Source: Siphonodentalium dalli (Eukaryota; Mollusca; Scaphopoda; Gadilida; Siphonodentaliidae). Taken from it: a DNA stretch of 64,000 bases. The stretch lies in assembly GCA_032622095.1 (NCBI GenBank), contig CP136064.1:263855863-263919862 (forward strand), given 5' to 3'. Shown piece by piece: positions 22,897-35,110 of the stretch. Each line of letters begins with the position of its first letter. Positions within the stretch are counted from its first letter, which is position 1. The notes under the pieces are model-generated. The model worked only from the letters and a program-made list of their open reading frames with translations, searched no databases and was not told where the DNA came from. Made by a program: the position numbers and the translations under genes.

Positions 22897-25576
22897 CTAT
22901 CGATAGAAAAGCTTGCATCTAGCAATCATGCCGTCAGAGTCTTTGAAATGTTTTAACCATTTATGTGAGGAATGATCTGTTCTAAGAAGAAAAGTATGGA
23001 GGAATATGTATAGCTTGAAGTGTTTTATGAAGAGAACCGCAGCAAGCAGTATTTCGGTACCATTTTGCAGAATAAAGTCACATTTCATATCTGGTAGAAC
23101 TAGAATTGGTGGAGTTATGAGACATTTCTTTTAAACTTAAAAATTAATTTTGGCACTCAGTATTCCATTGCAGTCTAATTATCTTTGAGTGAGAGATATG
23201 TTAGAGGATTTGCAATTTTGGCAAAATCAAGTATAAATCTACGGTAATATGAGCAAAAATCCAAGAAGCTTTTTACTTCCTTCTTATTTTGAGGTGTAGT
23301 TCAATCTTGAACAGCGGAGGTTTTAGAGAGGATCACAGTTAACACCTTGCTCGAAATCTACATGGCCAAGGAATTTGATTTACTTGTGGAACAACTGACA
23401 TTTAGACAGTTTTAATTTTAAATCGGCTGCGAGGAACCTATCAAAGACAATTTGTCAAAGTTTCATCAAAATGTTTTTCGAATACGATGACGTCATTGGG
23501 GTAGCATAGACACTTTCCCCATTAATAATTGCACACAAATCTTTGGATCAGTCGTTCAAACCTTGCATGTTATTTGAGAAACCAAATGTCATAAGTTTAA
23601 AAATGGAATAAATGCGAGACAAATGCGGTTTATATTTTAGAGTTTCTATCCATCGGAATATGCCAATATCCGCTCGCTAAATCTAGCAAAATCATTATTG
23701 TCCGGTTAAATTATCAAGTGTTTCGTCTATGTGAGGAAGTTGGTAAGCATGATATGCAACCTTGGAATGGAGAAGTCTAAAATCAGTGCAAAACCTCGGA
23801 CTTCCAGCAGATATAGTCACAATGCATATCGGCGAAGACCATTACTAGATTTTTTACACTATTATGTCACATTTTGTCCATTTCATCATTAGTAAATTTC
23901 TTTTGAATGAAAGGTATTCTCTGTGGTGGTACTTTATGTGGTTTACTACTTCCTATGTTAATTTCATTCAGGATATTTTTTATTTCTGATTTAATATCCA
24001 AAGATTTATGTTGTTTGTCATGCACATTAGCTAGGCTATTATCAAATTCATATTTAACTTTATCCCATGAATGTGTTTGTTCTCCATTGAAATTATTGTT
24101 TTCATTAGACACAACATCTATATTTCGCGACTTTTCTTCAACCACAGAAAGAGTTTGAGTATCAACATCATATTTTAGCTTTGGAGGTGGGTCATTATCA
24201 GAAAATGTTTCCATTTTCAAAACAATTCGGCTTGGAACACATAATATATTGATTGTTTCATCCTGGTTCCCGCCATTTTTTTTCATTTAGCGGTCGTTAT
24301 TTTTCATTTGAGACCAATTTATCGACGTTGAAATTGGTCCTTAACTGTTTCCCATCTATGGTGCAACTCTGGGAGACGACACTGAAATTTAACATGACCA
24401 TATCTACCAAAATCATAACACGGAACTTCAATCAAATCTCGTTCCCATTTAAATTTAATTCATGCTTATCAGAATGTGGATTATCAGGGTTGATTATATG
24501 GGGATGACCAAATGACCTTAAACAGCCTCATATTCAACAGCTGGTCTGATAGCACCATCTAATGGAGTGTGGGGATTCAATGTGACTTGTCGTTGTTAAT
24601 GTTTCCACTTGAAATTGGAAAATTCCAGGATATGACTCCCGGGCCAATTTAGCTATGGCTCTGCTAAAATCTTGAACACTCTGACCAGGTTATTATTATA
24701 CCACGGAGAAGTCCTTTGGACAGAGACTGGGTGAGACTGATAAAACTCGTATACAGTAATGTCAGTTTAATATATTCAAAAGTGGGTATTATCTTCAAAA
24801 TAACTTGAGCTTTACCACGCAAAGTAGCAAGAAGGCTTTTTGTGCATTATCCCAATGGTTAGTTTCTGCCACCATTCCAAAATTAGCTAAATAGATACAT
24901 ATGTCCCATTCATGTGGTTTAAATATGGCCAACTCAATACATTTCTTCATAGTTGAATTTTAGGCTAAATGACCAATTTGGGTATTTATATTAGACTGAG
25001 ATGTAAATGTATGTATTTGGTAAAATTTGGTGTTGTAATTTTGGGTTGGGATTTGTGGAAAACACGTCATGTGCTGCCCTCCTAATCACTACTAGTCTGA
25101 ACCTGAGTGGATTTCCTATCTTGACTAACAATGTCATGAAAATTAATAAAGTCTTTGCCAGTATATATCATACTATATCACGTCCCAGCTAGAGTTTGGG
25201 GTATACCAAAATGGTTACTGCGACTGGGTATTTGCCCAGAACTAGCATTCCAAAATGTATTGGAAGAGCTCGGTGTTGAGTGACAAAAACCCATGGTATG
25301 AGATGTCCATGTGCCATTTTTGTTTGCAGTTGTTTTCCCCTGAAATGTCACTATATAAAACGCCATAACGATGGGCAGATCCAAGAAAAACAATTCGAAG
25401 TTATAAATTAAGGGTTGAGTTAAGTCCCCTTATACAAAGTAACAAGGTAGATTACTGTAATTTTCCAAATTAGGTAACTCAAAACTGATTCAAGAGAAAG
25501 ACCATGAACACAGATCTACTGGGGAAAATTAAATCATCTCACGATAGAATGACGTCATCCAGTCGACAGCACCAAA
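22897..25576 (-). pseudogene. decayed Ty3/gypsy-type LTR retrotransposon (gag-pol remnants)
   Basis: Minus-strand relic whose pieces come in the expected order from right to left. A primer-binding-like TGGTGCTGTCGACTGGATG (complement of 25556-25574) lies just inside a possible LTR end. Gag-like sequence follows at 24.5-25.2 kb. A CCHC zinc-knuckle relic, CYDFGRYGHVKFQC, is at 24420-24379, its second cysteine changed to F. A pre-RT linker is at 24286-23867. RT blocks are FCTDFR and LPHIDETLDNLTG (about 23800-23710), then LDLASGYWHIPMD in another frame (about 23690-23645). The catalytic YxDD region is degraded to PND near 23505. RNase H has FLLRTDHSSHKWL at about 22995-22957. Protease was not located; integrase and the left LTR are absent. 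Several frameshifts and stops make it inactive. Confidence 0.8.
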
Positions 25577-26160
25577 ATGTAATAGGACTGGATTTTCCTC
25601 AGGGTGTAATAAAAAACTGAATTCATATTTATTGTGGTTTTATACAATTTCTCCAAGAATAGTAACATTCCCTCTCAGTAAAAAGAAACAAAGCCTTATT
25701 AATATGGTTTTGATAAATAAATCATGTTAAGTAATAAACCGAATTAAGATATAGTATCGTTTTTGGGATCCGAATGGATTCGTTCGAGTCCTGGGTTTGG
25801 TACGATGTTTTACCAACGGGCAACTCAGACTGCACCGAAGTTTAAGAGAGATAAAAAGGCCTTATCCGTGAAATGCGGTGGCATTCTGGGATAGAACATG
25901 GTAACTGACCAATGAGAACCCACCAACAGACGGGACCACCTTGGTCTATCCTGATCGATCTGTGGAAACCTCAAAACCGGTCATTTCAAAGATACCAGCC
26001 GAGAGGAAATGATAGCTCGAAAATGAGAAAAAGAACATACGACTTGCATCATACTGTAAGTGTCCTAACGACCACCCTATCCGTGTTGCCTCTCTTTTGT
26101 TTGGTGTTAATTAATCATAGAATGTTCAATACTAATTACTGTTTTGCTTCTCTTCATTTC
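25577..26160. other. possible LTR remnant and intron sequence
   Basis: If the primer-binding-like site is real, an LTR should begin near 25577 (TGTAATAGGACTGG on the + strand), but no second LTR copy was found to fix its end. A GTTCGAGTCCTGGG word at 25789-25802 resembles a Pol III B box with no convincing A box. Confidence 0.3.
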
Positions 26161-26162
26161 AG

Positions 26163-26211
26163 TGTCCAGGCATGGCACTTGTACAACTTGGTTCTCAAGT
26201 TCCCAATTCAG
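26163..26211 (+). CDS. YeeE-like gene, exon 3
   Basis: A 49-nt exon with acceptor TGCTTCTCTTCATTTCAG and donor ATTCAG|GTATGC. It reads CPGMALVQLGSQVPNS and ends with one base (G) that joins GT of the next exon to make glycine. CPGxxxxQLGxG is a strong YeeE/YedE signature following the glycine-rich helix of exon 2. The short length makes the call rest on motif and phase; both fit. Confidence 0.88.
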
Positions 26212-26214
26212 GTA

Positions 26215-27056
26215 TGCTATCTAAATAATTTAAACGTCTAGATGCACATATATTGCGACATTTCTCAATTAAACCTTTCCTAACTGAACGGTTAATCTTT
26301 CGGTTGTAAAAGTAAACATTGGCGTGGATTATTATTGTCACCCGAAAAAGGGACTAGTTAAATAAATAGCATGTCCGTGCATCCGTCCTTGTTGTCTGGA
26401 TCATAACTTTGACGAAATCAATCAGAATTCCATAGGATTTGTTATATCATTGATATTTGAGAAATTATGTTTGTGTTGTCTGGGTGATAACTTGAACAGT
26501 ATTCAATAGAGTATTTTGATATTTGGTATATGCTTCGCATTTGAGAAGACGCAGGCCAAGTATATTATAAGGAGATGGTCATGATCCGGTATATTTTACA
26601 GTCAAGGTCATTTGAAATCAAAGTTTGTTAAAATATTTGGACTCTTTATGGGGCCAGCGACGTTTTTCTTCACTCAGCAGCCAGACGTTCATTATGCTAG
26701 CCCGACAAATTAACTCTGTATTCTTATGCTGTGCTACGTTCTCGGCGTTGTGTGGGCACCCAGCAATTATGTTGTAACATACTATGCTCAGTTGATGCGC
26801 TTTCAAAATTCAGTGTTAGAATGGTGAATGAATTATTTATTTATTATAGTGACGTATGTTAACAAACATCCTGCCCATAGGGCATATAAGTCACTTTGTA
26901 CACAAATACAATATTATTATTAATATGTTGTTTGGCTATACAGATGGTTTTGATTGTCTGATTGAATATGCCTGAGATAGCAACCGAGCATTATTTACAA
27001 CACAATTATTTACAAGGCGAGCCATGATACCTACATTAGAATGAAACCAGAAAATA
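26215..27056. other. intron, nothing firm
   Basis: AT-rich sequence. 26830-26925 ('cctgcccatagggcatataag' then an ATT-rich run) resembles a retroposon tail but is too short to assign. Confidence 0.35.
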
Positions 27057-27470
27057 TGTGACCCGCCATACCAAATCCAGTCGTAAGTCGGGATTTTTTT
27101 TACCCTGGGCCAATGCATTCTCTTATATATGCGAGTCGACCATAGGTCACCTCGCATATATAAGAGAATGCATTGGCCTAACAATTTTTTACAATTTTAA
27201 TAATTTTTTCTTGTATTCTTTAACAATTTTATAATTTCACCCATACAGAGCCCCGGACAAACATGAGCAGACGACACTCTTCTATATGCTTCTATATATG
27301 TGTGGGGCTCCCTGCATGGTAATGGATGTTTTATTTATTTATTTATTTAAAAAAAAAATTAAAAAAAATTGTTAGGCCAATGCATTCTCTTATATATGCG
27401 AGGCGACATATGGTCGACTAACATATATAAGAGAATGCATTGGCACAGGGTTTGATATGGCGAGTCAAAT
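27057..27470. mobile_element. foldback MITE with hairpin-bearing TIRs (near-full copy, interior inverted)
   Basis: Same family as 8860-9300: begins TGTGACCCGCCATACCAAAT, with two terminal hairpins built on ATGCATTCTCTTATATATGC. The interior ('tgtggggctccctgca') is in the opposite orientation to the 8.9-kb copy. The right end is altered, passing into a ~48-bp unit (TTTGATATGGCGAGTCAAAT, then a second copy) repeated at 27450-27534. Confidence 0.8.
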
Positions 27471-27534
27471 ATGACATGGGACAATAGGCACTGGATTTGA
27501 TATGGCGAGTCAAATATGACATGGGACAATAGGT

Positions 27535-28185
27535 TCCAACGTTCCTGTCTGAGCTGAACAACGAATGAGATAGTTCAGTTTCCAACTGGCCTGTTTCACA
27601 CGAGACACAAATTCTATCCTCCACATCCTCATTTTGGAAACGACCCGTTTCTATTCTTAGAGGCAATATGCCACAACCACGGAACTAAGCCATCAGCGAA
27701 CGTTCTCTGTGCGATATCTGTGAAAGCACGTAAGGTTTGTATGTATAGAGCTTGCCGAGGCAGCTAATATCAGCATGACTGTGAGCTTCATTAAGTTCAT
27801 TCAGTTTGATTGTTAATTTTGTTATGTCACATTTATTTAGATAGTCATATTTCACACATGTTACATTTTGAGAACATATCCCTACCCCCCCCCCCCCCCA
27901 CCTTCACCAGTTATCTCTGGAGACGAAAAAGAACTCTACAACATTAACACAATTTTTGCCCATCGAGAATGATCCATCAAGAACCTTTAGAACTGTTTAA
28001 CCACCCAATCAGCAGGATTTTCGTGGATATTTTTTGCGATTTCCTACATGTTTTAGTATGTCTCAATAGAGAACAACAGCGAGGGGAATGGGTAATTTCG
28101 GCAGGCTCTGAGCCGCACTTTTGAAAGCCCTGGCTATATTGTAGTTGAGGTTTTGCGATCTCAGTCATGTATATATGTATATAGA
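27535..28185. other. intron, nothing recognised
   Basis: Contains a poly-C run at 27885-27899. ORFs at 27418-27666 and 27977-28168 (minus) have no domain signatures. Confidence 0.4.
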
Positions 28186-28186
28186 T

Positions 28187-29000
28187 ATACTAGCAGGTGG
28201 ACCCGACTTCGTCCGGGCTGTTTCCCCTCTGCTTTTCGGCGAATTGCGCGATTTGACATTGAATTGTCCATTTTGAAGGTCAAGGTCATGTGAGGTCACG
28301 ATTTGACCCGTCCAAAACACTGCCCGGACAAAAGTACCCGTCGAAATCCATCCGGTTTTACCAGATTTGACCGAATTGATCATTTTGAAGGTAAAGGTCA
28401 GGTCGGAGTCACGATTTGACCCGTCCAAAACACTCAGTGTAACCCTATGTATCAAATTTCGTGGAAATCCCATCAAAATTCGCGATTTGACCTTGAATTG
28501 ACCCGATTTCAAGGTCAAGGTCACGTCGCACGGGCAAATGAATAGGCTTATGAGACTCCCCATACAAAAGTATTCCTAGACACTAATTTTCATCGAAATC
28601 CCGTGATATTCTGGCGTTTGATCTTGAAATGACCCGATTTCAAGGTCAAGGTCACGTCACACGGGCAAATTAATAGGCCTATCAGGTTATGCCTCTCCCC
28701 CGGCCGAAAGTACCCCCACATACCAAGTTTCATCGAAATCCAGTGATACGCGGGCGTTTGACCTTGAAATGACCCGATTTCAAGGTCAAGGTCACATCGC
28801 ACGGGCAAATTAATAGGCCTATGCCACTTCCCGGCCGAAAGTACCCCCACATACCAAGTTTCATCGAAATCGGCTCGGCCGTTTTCGAGTTTATCGCGAA
28901 CTCACACATACACACCCTCACATACACACACACACTCACCATCCCTCTCCCACACACACATAGACACACACACACAGATCTTCCAAAATATATAATAGAT
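28187..29000 (+). repeat. AAGGTCA-rich dispersed element (copy a)
   Basis: Begins CTAGCAGGTGGACCCGACTT and ends, after a CA-rich tract, at TTCCAAAATATATAATAG. The body is four to five ~130-bp subunits, each with 'tcgaaatc', 'gtaccc' and opposed GACCTTGAA / TCAAGGTCA words. No ORF is conserved; the apparent ORFs (WGYF..., CDVTLTLKSG...) are translations of the repeat. It ends only 41 bp before exon 4. Confidence 0.85.
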
Positions 29001-29041
29001 AGCTATATATATATATATATATAATGAATTTCCTTTTTTAG

Positions 29042-29088
29042 GTTTGACGGTTCTGGGAGGATTAACTGGGGTATTTACCTACGGAATT
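29042..29088 (+). CDS. YeeE-like gene, exon 4
   Basis: A 47-nt exon with acceptor AATTTCCTTTTTTAG. GT completes the glycine begun in exon 3, then LTVLGGLTGVFTYGI, a small-residue-rich membrane helix as in family members after the CPG motif. The proposed donor is GGAATT|GTAGAT, leaving phase 0. If not spliced there the frame stops two codons later (VD then TAA). Exon 5 needs an incoming phase of 2, so an unseen exon must lie between, or the donor is elsewhere. Confidence 0.7.
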
Positions 29089-29089
29089 G

Positions 29090-29607
29090 TAGATTAAAAA
29101 ATGAAACAAATATTTGAAAAAGGAACATATTTAAAACAACACTAGTAAGTATTTAATTTTTCTATTTGCTTATTTTATACTAATTTTAACGTAAGTAAGA
29201 CCTGTTTGACCATTCATGCCTGAGGATAAAACTAGTAATTTATTTTGTGTGCCACATTTCTTTAGATGAAATTATCTTGACAGGTACATGAAATATTTAA
29301 TATATAATTTATATCCTCTTAAAAGATGTGAACCGATCGTTTTACCTGAGTTACAGCCCTTAGTGCATTTGCTTTAGCAATTTTAAGACCGTTAGTGAAC
29401 TTGAACTTGAACATATGGCAACCAATATCAATCATAGTTAGTGTATGGGTCTTTCAAAACAATATCTGGAACCAGATTTGTCTGCATAGTTTGTCTATTA
29501 TTAGCAAATTTATGACCGCAAAAACAAAAACAAATGTCAACCGATTACATTAATATTTGATATGTGGACGCTTCACAAAAATATCACGATCGAGTTAGAA
29601 AATCAGC
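29090..29607. repeat. diverged long repeat flanking the 32-bp satellite (left)
   Basis: Includes TTTTACCTGAGTTACAGCCC followed by TTAGTG (29340-29365), and the words 'tttgtctatt', 'tttatgaccg' and 'cttcacaaaaatatc'. These words recur on the right side at 33420-33590. The 32-bp unit is a modified internal piece of this longer (~190-bp) repeat. Confidence 0.6.
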
Positions 29608-32600
29608 TTAGTCTGATTAATTTACGTGAGGTAAGGACCTTAGTCTGATTAATTTACGTGAGGTAAGGACCTTAGTCTGATTAATTTACGTGAGGTAAGG
29701 ACCTTAGTCTGATTAATTTACGTGAGGTAAGGACCTTAGTCTGATTAATTTACGTGAGGTAAGGACCTTAGTCTGATTAATTTACGTGAGGTAAGGACCT
29801 TAGTCTGATTAATTTACGTGAGGTAAGGACCTTAGTCTGATTAATTTACGTGAGTTAAGGCCCTTAGTCTGATTAATTTACGTGAGGTAAGGACCTTAGT
29901 CTGATTAATTTACGTGAGGTAAGGACCTTAGTCTGATTAATTTACGTGAGGTAAGGACCTTAGTCTGATTAATTTACGTGAGTTAAGGACCTTAGTCTGA
30001 TTAATTTACGTGAGGTAAGGACCTTAGTCTGATTAATTTACGTGAGATAAGGACCTTAGTCTGATTAATTTACGTGAGTTAAGGACCTTAGTCTGATTAA
30101 TTTACGTGAGTTAAGGACCTTAGTCTGATTAATTTACGTGAGATAAGGACCTTAGTCTGATGTATTTACGTGAGGTAAGGACCTTAGTCTGATTAATTAA
30201 CGTGAGGTAAGGACCTTAGTCTGATTAATTTACGTGAGGTAAGGACCTTAGTCTGATGTATTTACGTGAGGTAAGGACCTTAGTCTGATTAATTTACGTG
30301 AGGTAAGGACCTTAGTCTGATTAATTTACGTGAGATAAGGACCTTAGTCTGATGTATTTACGTGAGGTAAGGACCTTAGTCTGATTAATTAACGTGAGGT
30401 AAGGACCTTAGTCTGATTAATTTACGTGAGGTAAGGACCTTAGTCTGATTAATTTACGTGAGTTAAGGCCCTTAGTCTGATTAATTTACGTGAGGTAAGG
30501 ACCTTAGTCTGATTAATTTACGTGAGGTAAGGACCTTAGTCTGATTAATTTACGTGAGGTAAGGACCTTAGTCTGATTAATTTACGTGAGGTAAGGACCT
30601 TAGTCTGATTAATTTACGTGAGGTAAGGACCTTAGTCTGATTAATTTACGTGAGGTAAGGACCTTAGTCTGATTAATTTACGTGAGGTAAGGACCTTAGT
30701 CTGATTAATTTACGTGAGGTAAGGACCTTAGTCTGATTAATTTACGTGAGGTAAGGACCTTAGTCTGATTAATTTACGTGAGGTAAGGACCTTAGTCTGA
30801 TTAATTTACGTGAGTTAAGGCCCTTAGTCTGATTAATTTACGTGAGGTAAGGACCTTAGTCTGATTAATTTACGTGAGGTAAGGACCTTAGTCTGATTAA
30901 TTTACGTGAGGTAAGGACCTTAGTCTGATTAATTTACGTGAGTTAAGGACCTTAGTCTGATTAATTTACGTGAGGTAAGGACCTTAGTCTGATTAATTTA
31001 CGTGAGATAAGGACCTTAGTCTGATTAATTTACGTGAGTTAAGGACCTTAGTCTGATTAATTTACGTGAGTTAAGGACCTTAGTCTGATTAATTTACGTG
31101 AGATAAGGACCTTAGTCTGATGTATTTACGTGAGGTAAGGACCTTAGTCTGATTAATTAACGTGAGGTAAGGACCTTAGTCTGATTAATTTACGTGAGGT
31201 AAGGACCTTAGTCTGATGTATTTACGTGAGGTAAGGACCTTAGTCTGATTAATTTACGTGAGGTAAGGACCTTAGTCTGATTAATTTACGTGAGATAAGG
31301 ACCTTAGTCTGATGTATTTACGTGAGGTAAGGACCTTAGTCTGATTAATTTACGTGAGTTAAGGCCCTTAGTCTGATTAATTTACGTGAGGTAAGGACCT
31401 TAGTCTGATTAATTTACGTGAGGTAAGGACCTTAGTCTGATTAATTTACGTGAGTTAAGGCCCTTAGTCTGATTAATTTACGTGAGGTAAGGACCTTAGT
31501 CTGATTAATTTACGTGAGGTAAGGACCTTAGTCTGATTAATTTACGTGAGGTAAGGACCTTAGTCTGATTAATTTACGTGAGTTAAGGACCTTAGTCTGA
31601 TTAATTTACGTGAGGTAAGGACCTTAGTCTGATTAATTTACGTGAGATAAGGACCTTAGTCTGATTAATTTACGTGAGTTAAGGACCTTAGTCTGATTAA
31701 TTTACGTGAGTTAAGGACCTTAGTCTGATTAATTTACGTGAGATAAGGACCTTAGTCTGATGTATTTACGTGAGGTAAGGACCTTAGTCTGATTAATTAA
31801 CGTGAGGTAAGGACCTTAGTCTGATTAATTTACGTGAGGTAAGGACCTTAGTCTGATGTATTTACGTGAGGTAAGGACCTTAGTCTGATTAATTTACGTG
31901 AGGTAAGGACCTTAGTCTGATTAATTTACGTGAGATAAGGACCTTAGTCTGATGTATTTACGTGAGGTAAGGACCTTAGTCTGATTAATTAACGTGAGGT
32001 AAGGACCTTAGTCTGATTAATTTACGTGAGGTAAGGACCTTAGTCTGATTAATTTACGTGAGTTAAGGCCCTTAGTCTGATTAATTTACGTGAGGTAAGG
32101 ACCTTAGTCTGATTAATTTACGTGAGGTAAGGACCTTAGTCTGATTAATTTACGTGAGGTAAGGACCTTAGTCTGATTAATTTACGTGAGGTAAGGACCT
32201 TAGTCTGATTAATTTACGTGAGGTAAGGACCTTAGTCTGATTAATTTACGTGAGGTAAGGACCTTAGTCTGATTAATTTACGTGAGGTAAGGACCTTAGT
32301 CTGATTAATTTACGTGAGGTAAGGACCTTAGTCTGATTAATTTACGTGAGGTAAGGACCTTAGTCTGATTAATTTACGTGAGGTAAGGACCTTAGTCTGA
32401 TTAATATACGTGAGTTAAGGCCCTTAGTCTGATTAATTTACGTGAGGTAAGGACCTTAGTCTGATTAATTTACGTGAGGTAAGGACCTTAGTCTGATTAA
32501 TTTACGTGAGGTAAGGACCTTAGTCTGATTAATTTACGTGAGGTAAGGACCTTAGTCTGATTAATTTACGTGAGGTAAGGACCTTAGTCTGATTAATTTA

Positions 32601-33419
32601 CGTGAGGTAAGGACCTTAGTCTGATTAATTTACGTGAGTTAAGGCCCTTAGTCTGATTAATTTACGTGAGGTAAGGACCTTAGTCTGATTAATTTACGTG
32701 AGATAAGGACCTTAGTCTGATTAATTTACGTGAGGTAAGGACCTTAGTCTGATTAATTTACGTGAGGTAAGGACCTTAGTCTGATTAATTTACGTGAGTT
32801 AAGGCCCTTAGTCTGATTAATTTACGTGAGGTAAGGACCTTAGTCTGATTAATTTACGTGAGATAAGGACCTTAGTCTGATTAATTTACGTGAGGTAAGG
32901 ACCTTAGTCTGATTAATTTACGTGAGGTAAGGACCTTAGTCTGATTAATTTACGTGAGGTAAGGACCTTAGTCTGATTAATTTACGTGAGGTAAGGACCT
33001 TAGTCTGATTAATTTACGTGAGTTAAGGACCTTAGTCTGATTAATTTACGTGAGGTAAGGACCTTAGTCTGATTAATTTACGTGAGGTAAGGACCTTAGT
33101 CTGATTAATTTACGTGAGGTAAGGACCTTAGTCTGATTAATTTACGTGAGGTAAGATCCTTAGTCTGATTAATTTACGTGAGGTAAGGACCTTAGTCTGA
33201 TTAATTTACGTGAGGTAAGATCCTTAGTCTGATTAATTTACGTGAGGTAAGATCCTTAGTCTGATTAATTTACGTGAGGTAAGGACCTTAGTCTGATTAA
33301 TTTACGTGAGGTAAGATCCTTAGTCTGATTAATTTACGTGAGGTAAGATCCTTAGTCTGATTAATTTACGTGAGGTAAGATCCTTAGTCTGATTAATTTA
33401 CGTGAGGTAAGGACCTTAG
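29608..33419. repeat. 32-bp satellite array, 119 units, higher-order structure
   Basis: A continuous head-to-tail array with period exactly 32 bp. The first TAGTC is at 29609 and the closing TAGT at 33417, 3808 bp = 119 x 32, with no net indel. The unit begins TTAGTCTGATTAATTTA and ends GAGGTAAGGACC. Variant classes are GAGTTAAGGCCC, GAGTTAAGGACC, GAGATAAGGACC, CTGATGTATTTA and GATTAATTAACG, plus GGTAAGATCC confined to the 3' end (33150-33400). The order of variants repeats: a 30-unit (960-bp) block starting near 29851 recurs at 31451, with a 20-unit (640-bp) shortened version at 30811. It lies wholly in the intron between exons 4 and 5. Confidence 0.97.
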
Positions 33420-34370
33420 TTTGTCTATTTTTGGCACGTTTATGACCATCTGTGCGAAAACATGAAAAATTGCCAAACGATTCCATTCATATTGGGTATA
33501 TATGGATCTTTCACAACAAATTTCTAATTGAGTTCAAATAACATGTTTGTCTGATATTTTTTTACCTGAGTTATGGCCCTTAGTTCTGAGTCATCGTTCT
33601 TTAGTTCGTCCATTTTTAGTGATTATCGGTCGAACAGATTCACTCTTATGGGCAAAAAAGTCGACCAGAGCCATCTTTGATACACAACCCTTGTTTATTT
33701 CTAGGGTACATGCCAAGAAAACATTCAAACCCTGGATTGGTTAGGTCGGGGTGTTATTTCAGTTGCCCGAGGCCATTATTACCCAAAATATATATCAACA
33801 TAAAATGTTAGCTGACAGATTCCATGTGATTTATTCGGGAAAACATTCCACCAGTAAAGTATCACGACACATCGTATTATTGTGTTTACATACACATTCA
33901 ACATGACAATCGTTTATATGAGTCGGAAATGGGCATGGGTATGTTCTTTGTATAAAAATTATTTTGTACCGATTATATTTTTTTCTCCAAAATGTTGCAA
34001 GCATTGGGTTTCGGGACCATACACGTGGGCCTAAAAAACAGGAAATTGATATCTTGTTAAGATATTTCTAACGAGTACTCATTATTGCTGCGTTCTTTAG
34101 AAAATAAGTGTGTTTGTTTTCTTTCTGATGCGAACATTTCTATCTAATAACTTCTTCTGGGGCATAAAATATAGTTTGTATATGCCTGTCATGTATTTGT
34201 CAGCCTAGGCTGATCCCTGTTAACAAGATATAAGAAACATCTATGCCAAACAAGGCGCTACAATTTGTTACCCGACACGCTGCAGTGTCACAAAAATTGA
34301 ACATATAGTAGGAATAACTGTCTAAATAACACACAAGAAAGAACAAATGGTATAGATAATTATATTAATT
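33420..34370. other. right flank of the satellite, then unassigned intron
   Basis: 33420-33600 matches the diverged ~190-bp repeat on the left flank (TTACCTGAGTTATGGCCC then TTAGTT at 33564-33588). Beyond it no gene, RNA or repeat was recognised. I looked here for the exon needed between exons 4 and 5 and found no convincing one. Confidence 0.5.
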
Positions 34371-35110
34371 AATATATATAATTAATATATATAATTAAAA
34401 CATTAAAAAAATCGAAATAAAACGTTCAATGCCATTTATTTCAATGCGGCGGTGTCTGAGACTCTAATTTAAAAGACATAACAAGAAAAAGGTCAAGTTA
34501 AAACAAAACAGTTGTTATTGTTATTTTATTTCTGGATCAATGAGGCAGGGAGGACTTTATTTTAATTTTTTAATTTTTGTTGTGCATATCGTGAGCATGG
34601 ATCATGATTGTTTTGCATGTACACTCATTTAATGTGATTTAAAATGACATTGTGCTACTAGTATACCTGTATGACATATACAGAGATTACCAATAATGTT
34701 CTAATGTCCCTGACTATTCACAATTTGTATTGTTATCTATAAATTGGCAGCTCTTCATTATAACACATTATCCTAAATTTCCTGCTTCAATTGTTCTGGA
34801 GTTACAATTAGTACACCATACTATGATGATCAGCTAAATATTTTCTTCAATGTAATCATCTAATTAATGTTCTATGTGACAATATGTGTATACATGATAG
34901 TCAATATTTCAACCGCAGATATATGTTAAGAGTTCATGTATGTTGCTATCAACGTTCAGTGCATATGGACATGTTGGTAAAATCATACCAAAATAATTTT
35001 AAAATAGAAACAAATATATATAATTTATTTCGTCATAATATAAAAAAATCGAAATAAAACGTCCAATGCCATTTATTTCAATGCGGCTGTGTCTGGGACT
35101 CAGATAATAT
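34371..35110. repeat. two direct copies of a ~70-bp block, 640 bp apart
   Basis: 34390-34462 and 35037-35106 share AATCGAAATAAAACGT, AATGCCATTTATTTCAATGC and GGCTGTGTCTGGGACTC-like words in the same orientation. The left copy follows an AT palindrome (34355-34395). They could be terminal repeats of a small element, but no target duplication is evident. Confidence 0.5.

Noticed and set aside
25780-25805. B-box-like GTTCGAGTCCTGG suggesting a tRNA or tRNA-derived SINE
   Set aside because: No A box at the right distance and no cloverleaf could be drawn. Similar words in the 10.7-13.4 kb satellite are also isolated.
29608-33419. Regular short repeats suggesting a CRISPR array
   Set aside because: The repeats are directly adjacent with no unique spacers, and the surroundings are animal DNA. 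It is a satellite.
33760-33830. Candidate exon (after TTATTTCAG) to fill the gap between exons 4 and 5
   Set aside because: The translation is polar, does not resemble the family and gives no clean phase-2 donor.
34940-34965. Possible 17-nt microexon between exons 4 and 5 with the right phases
   Set aside because: Phase match alone is weak for so short a piece, and the encoded residues show no family likeness.
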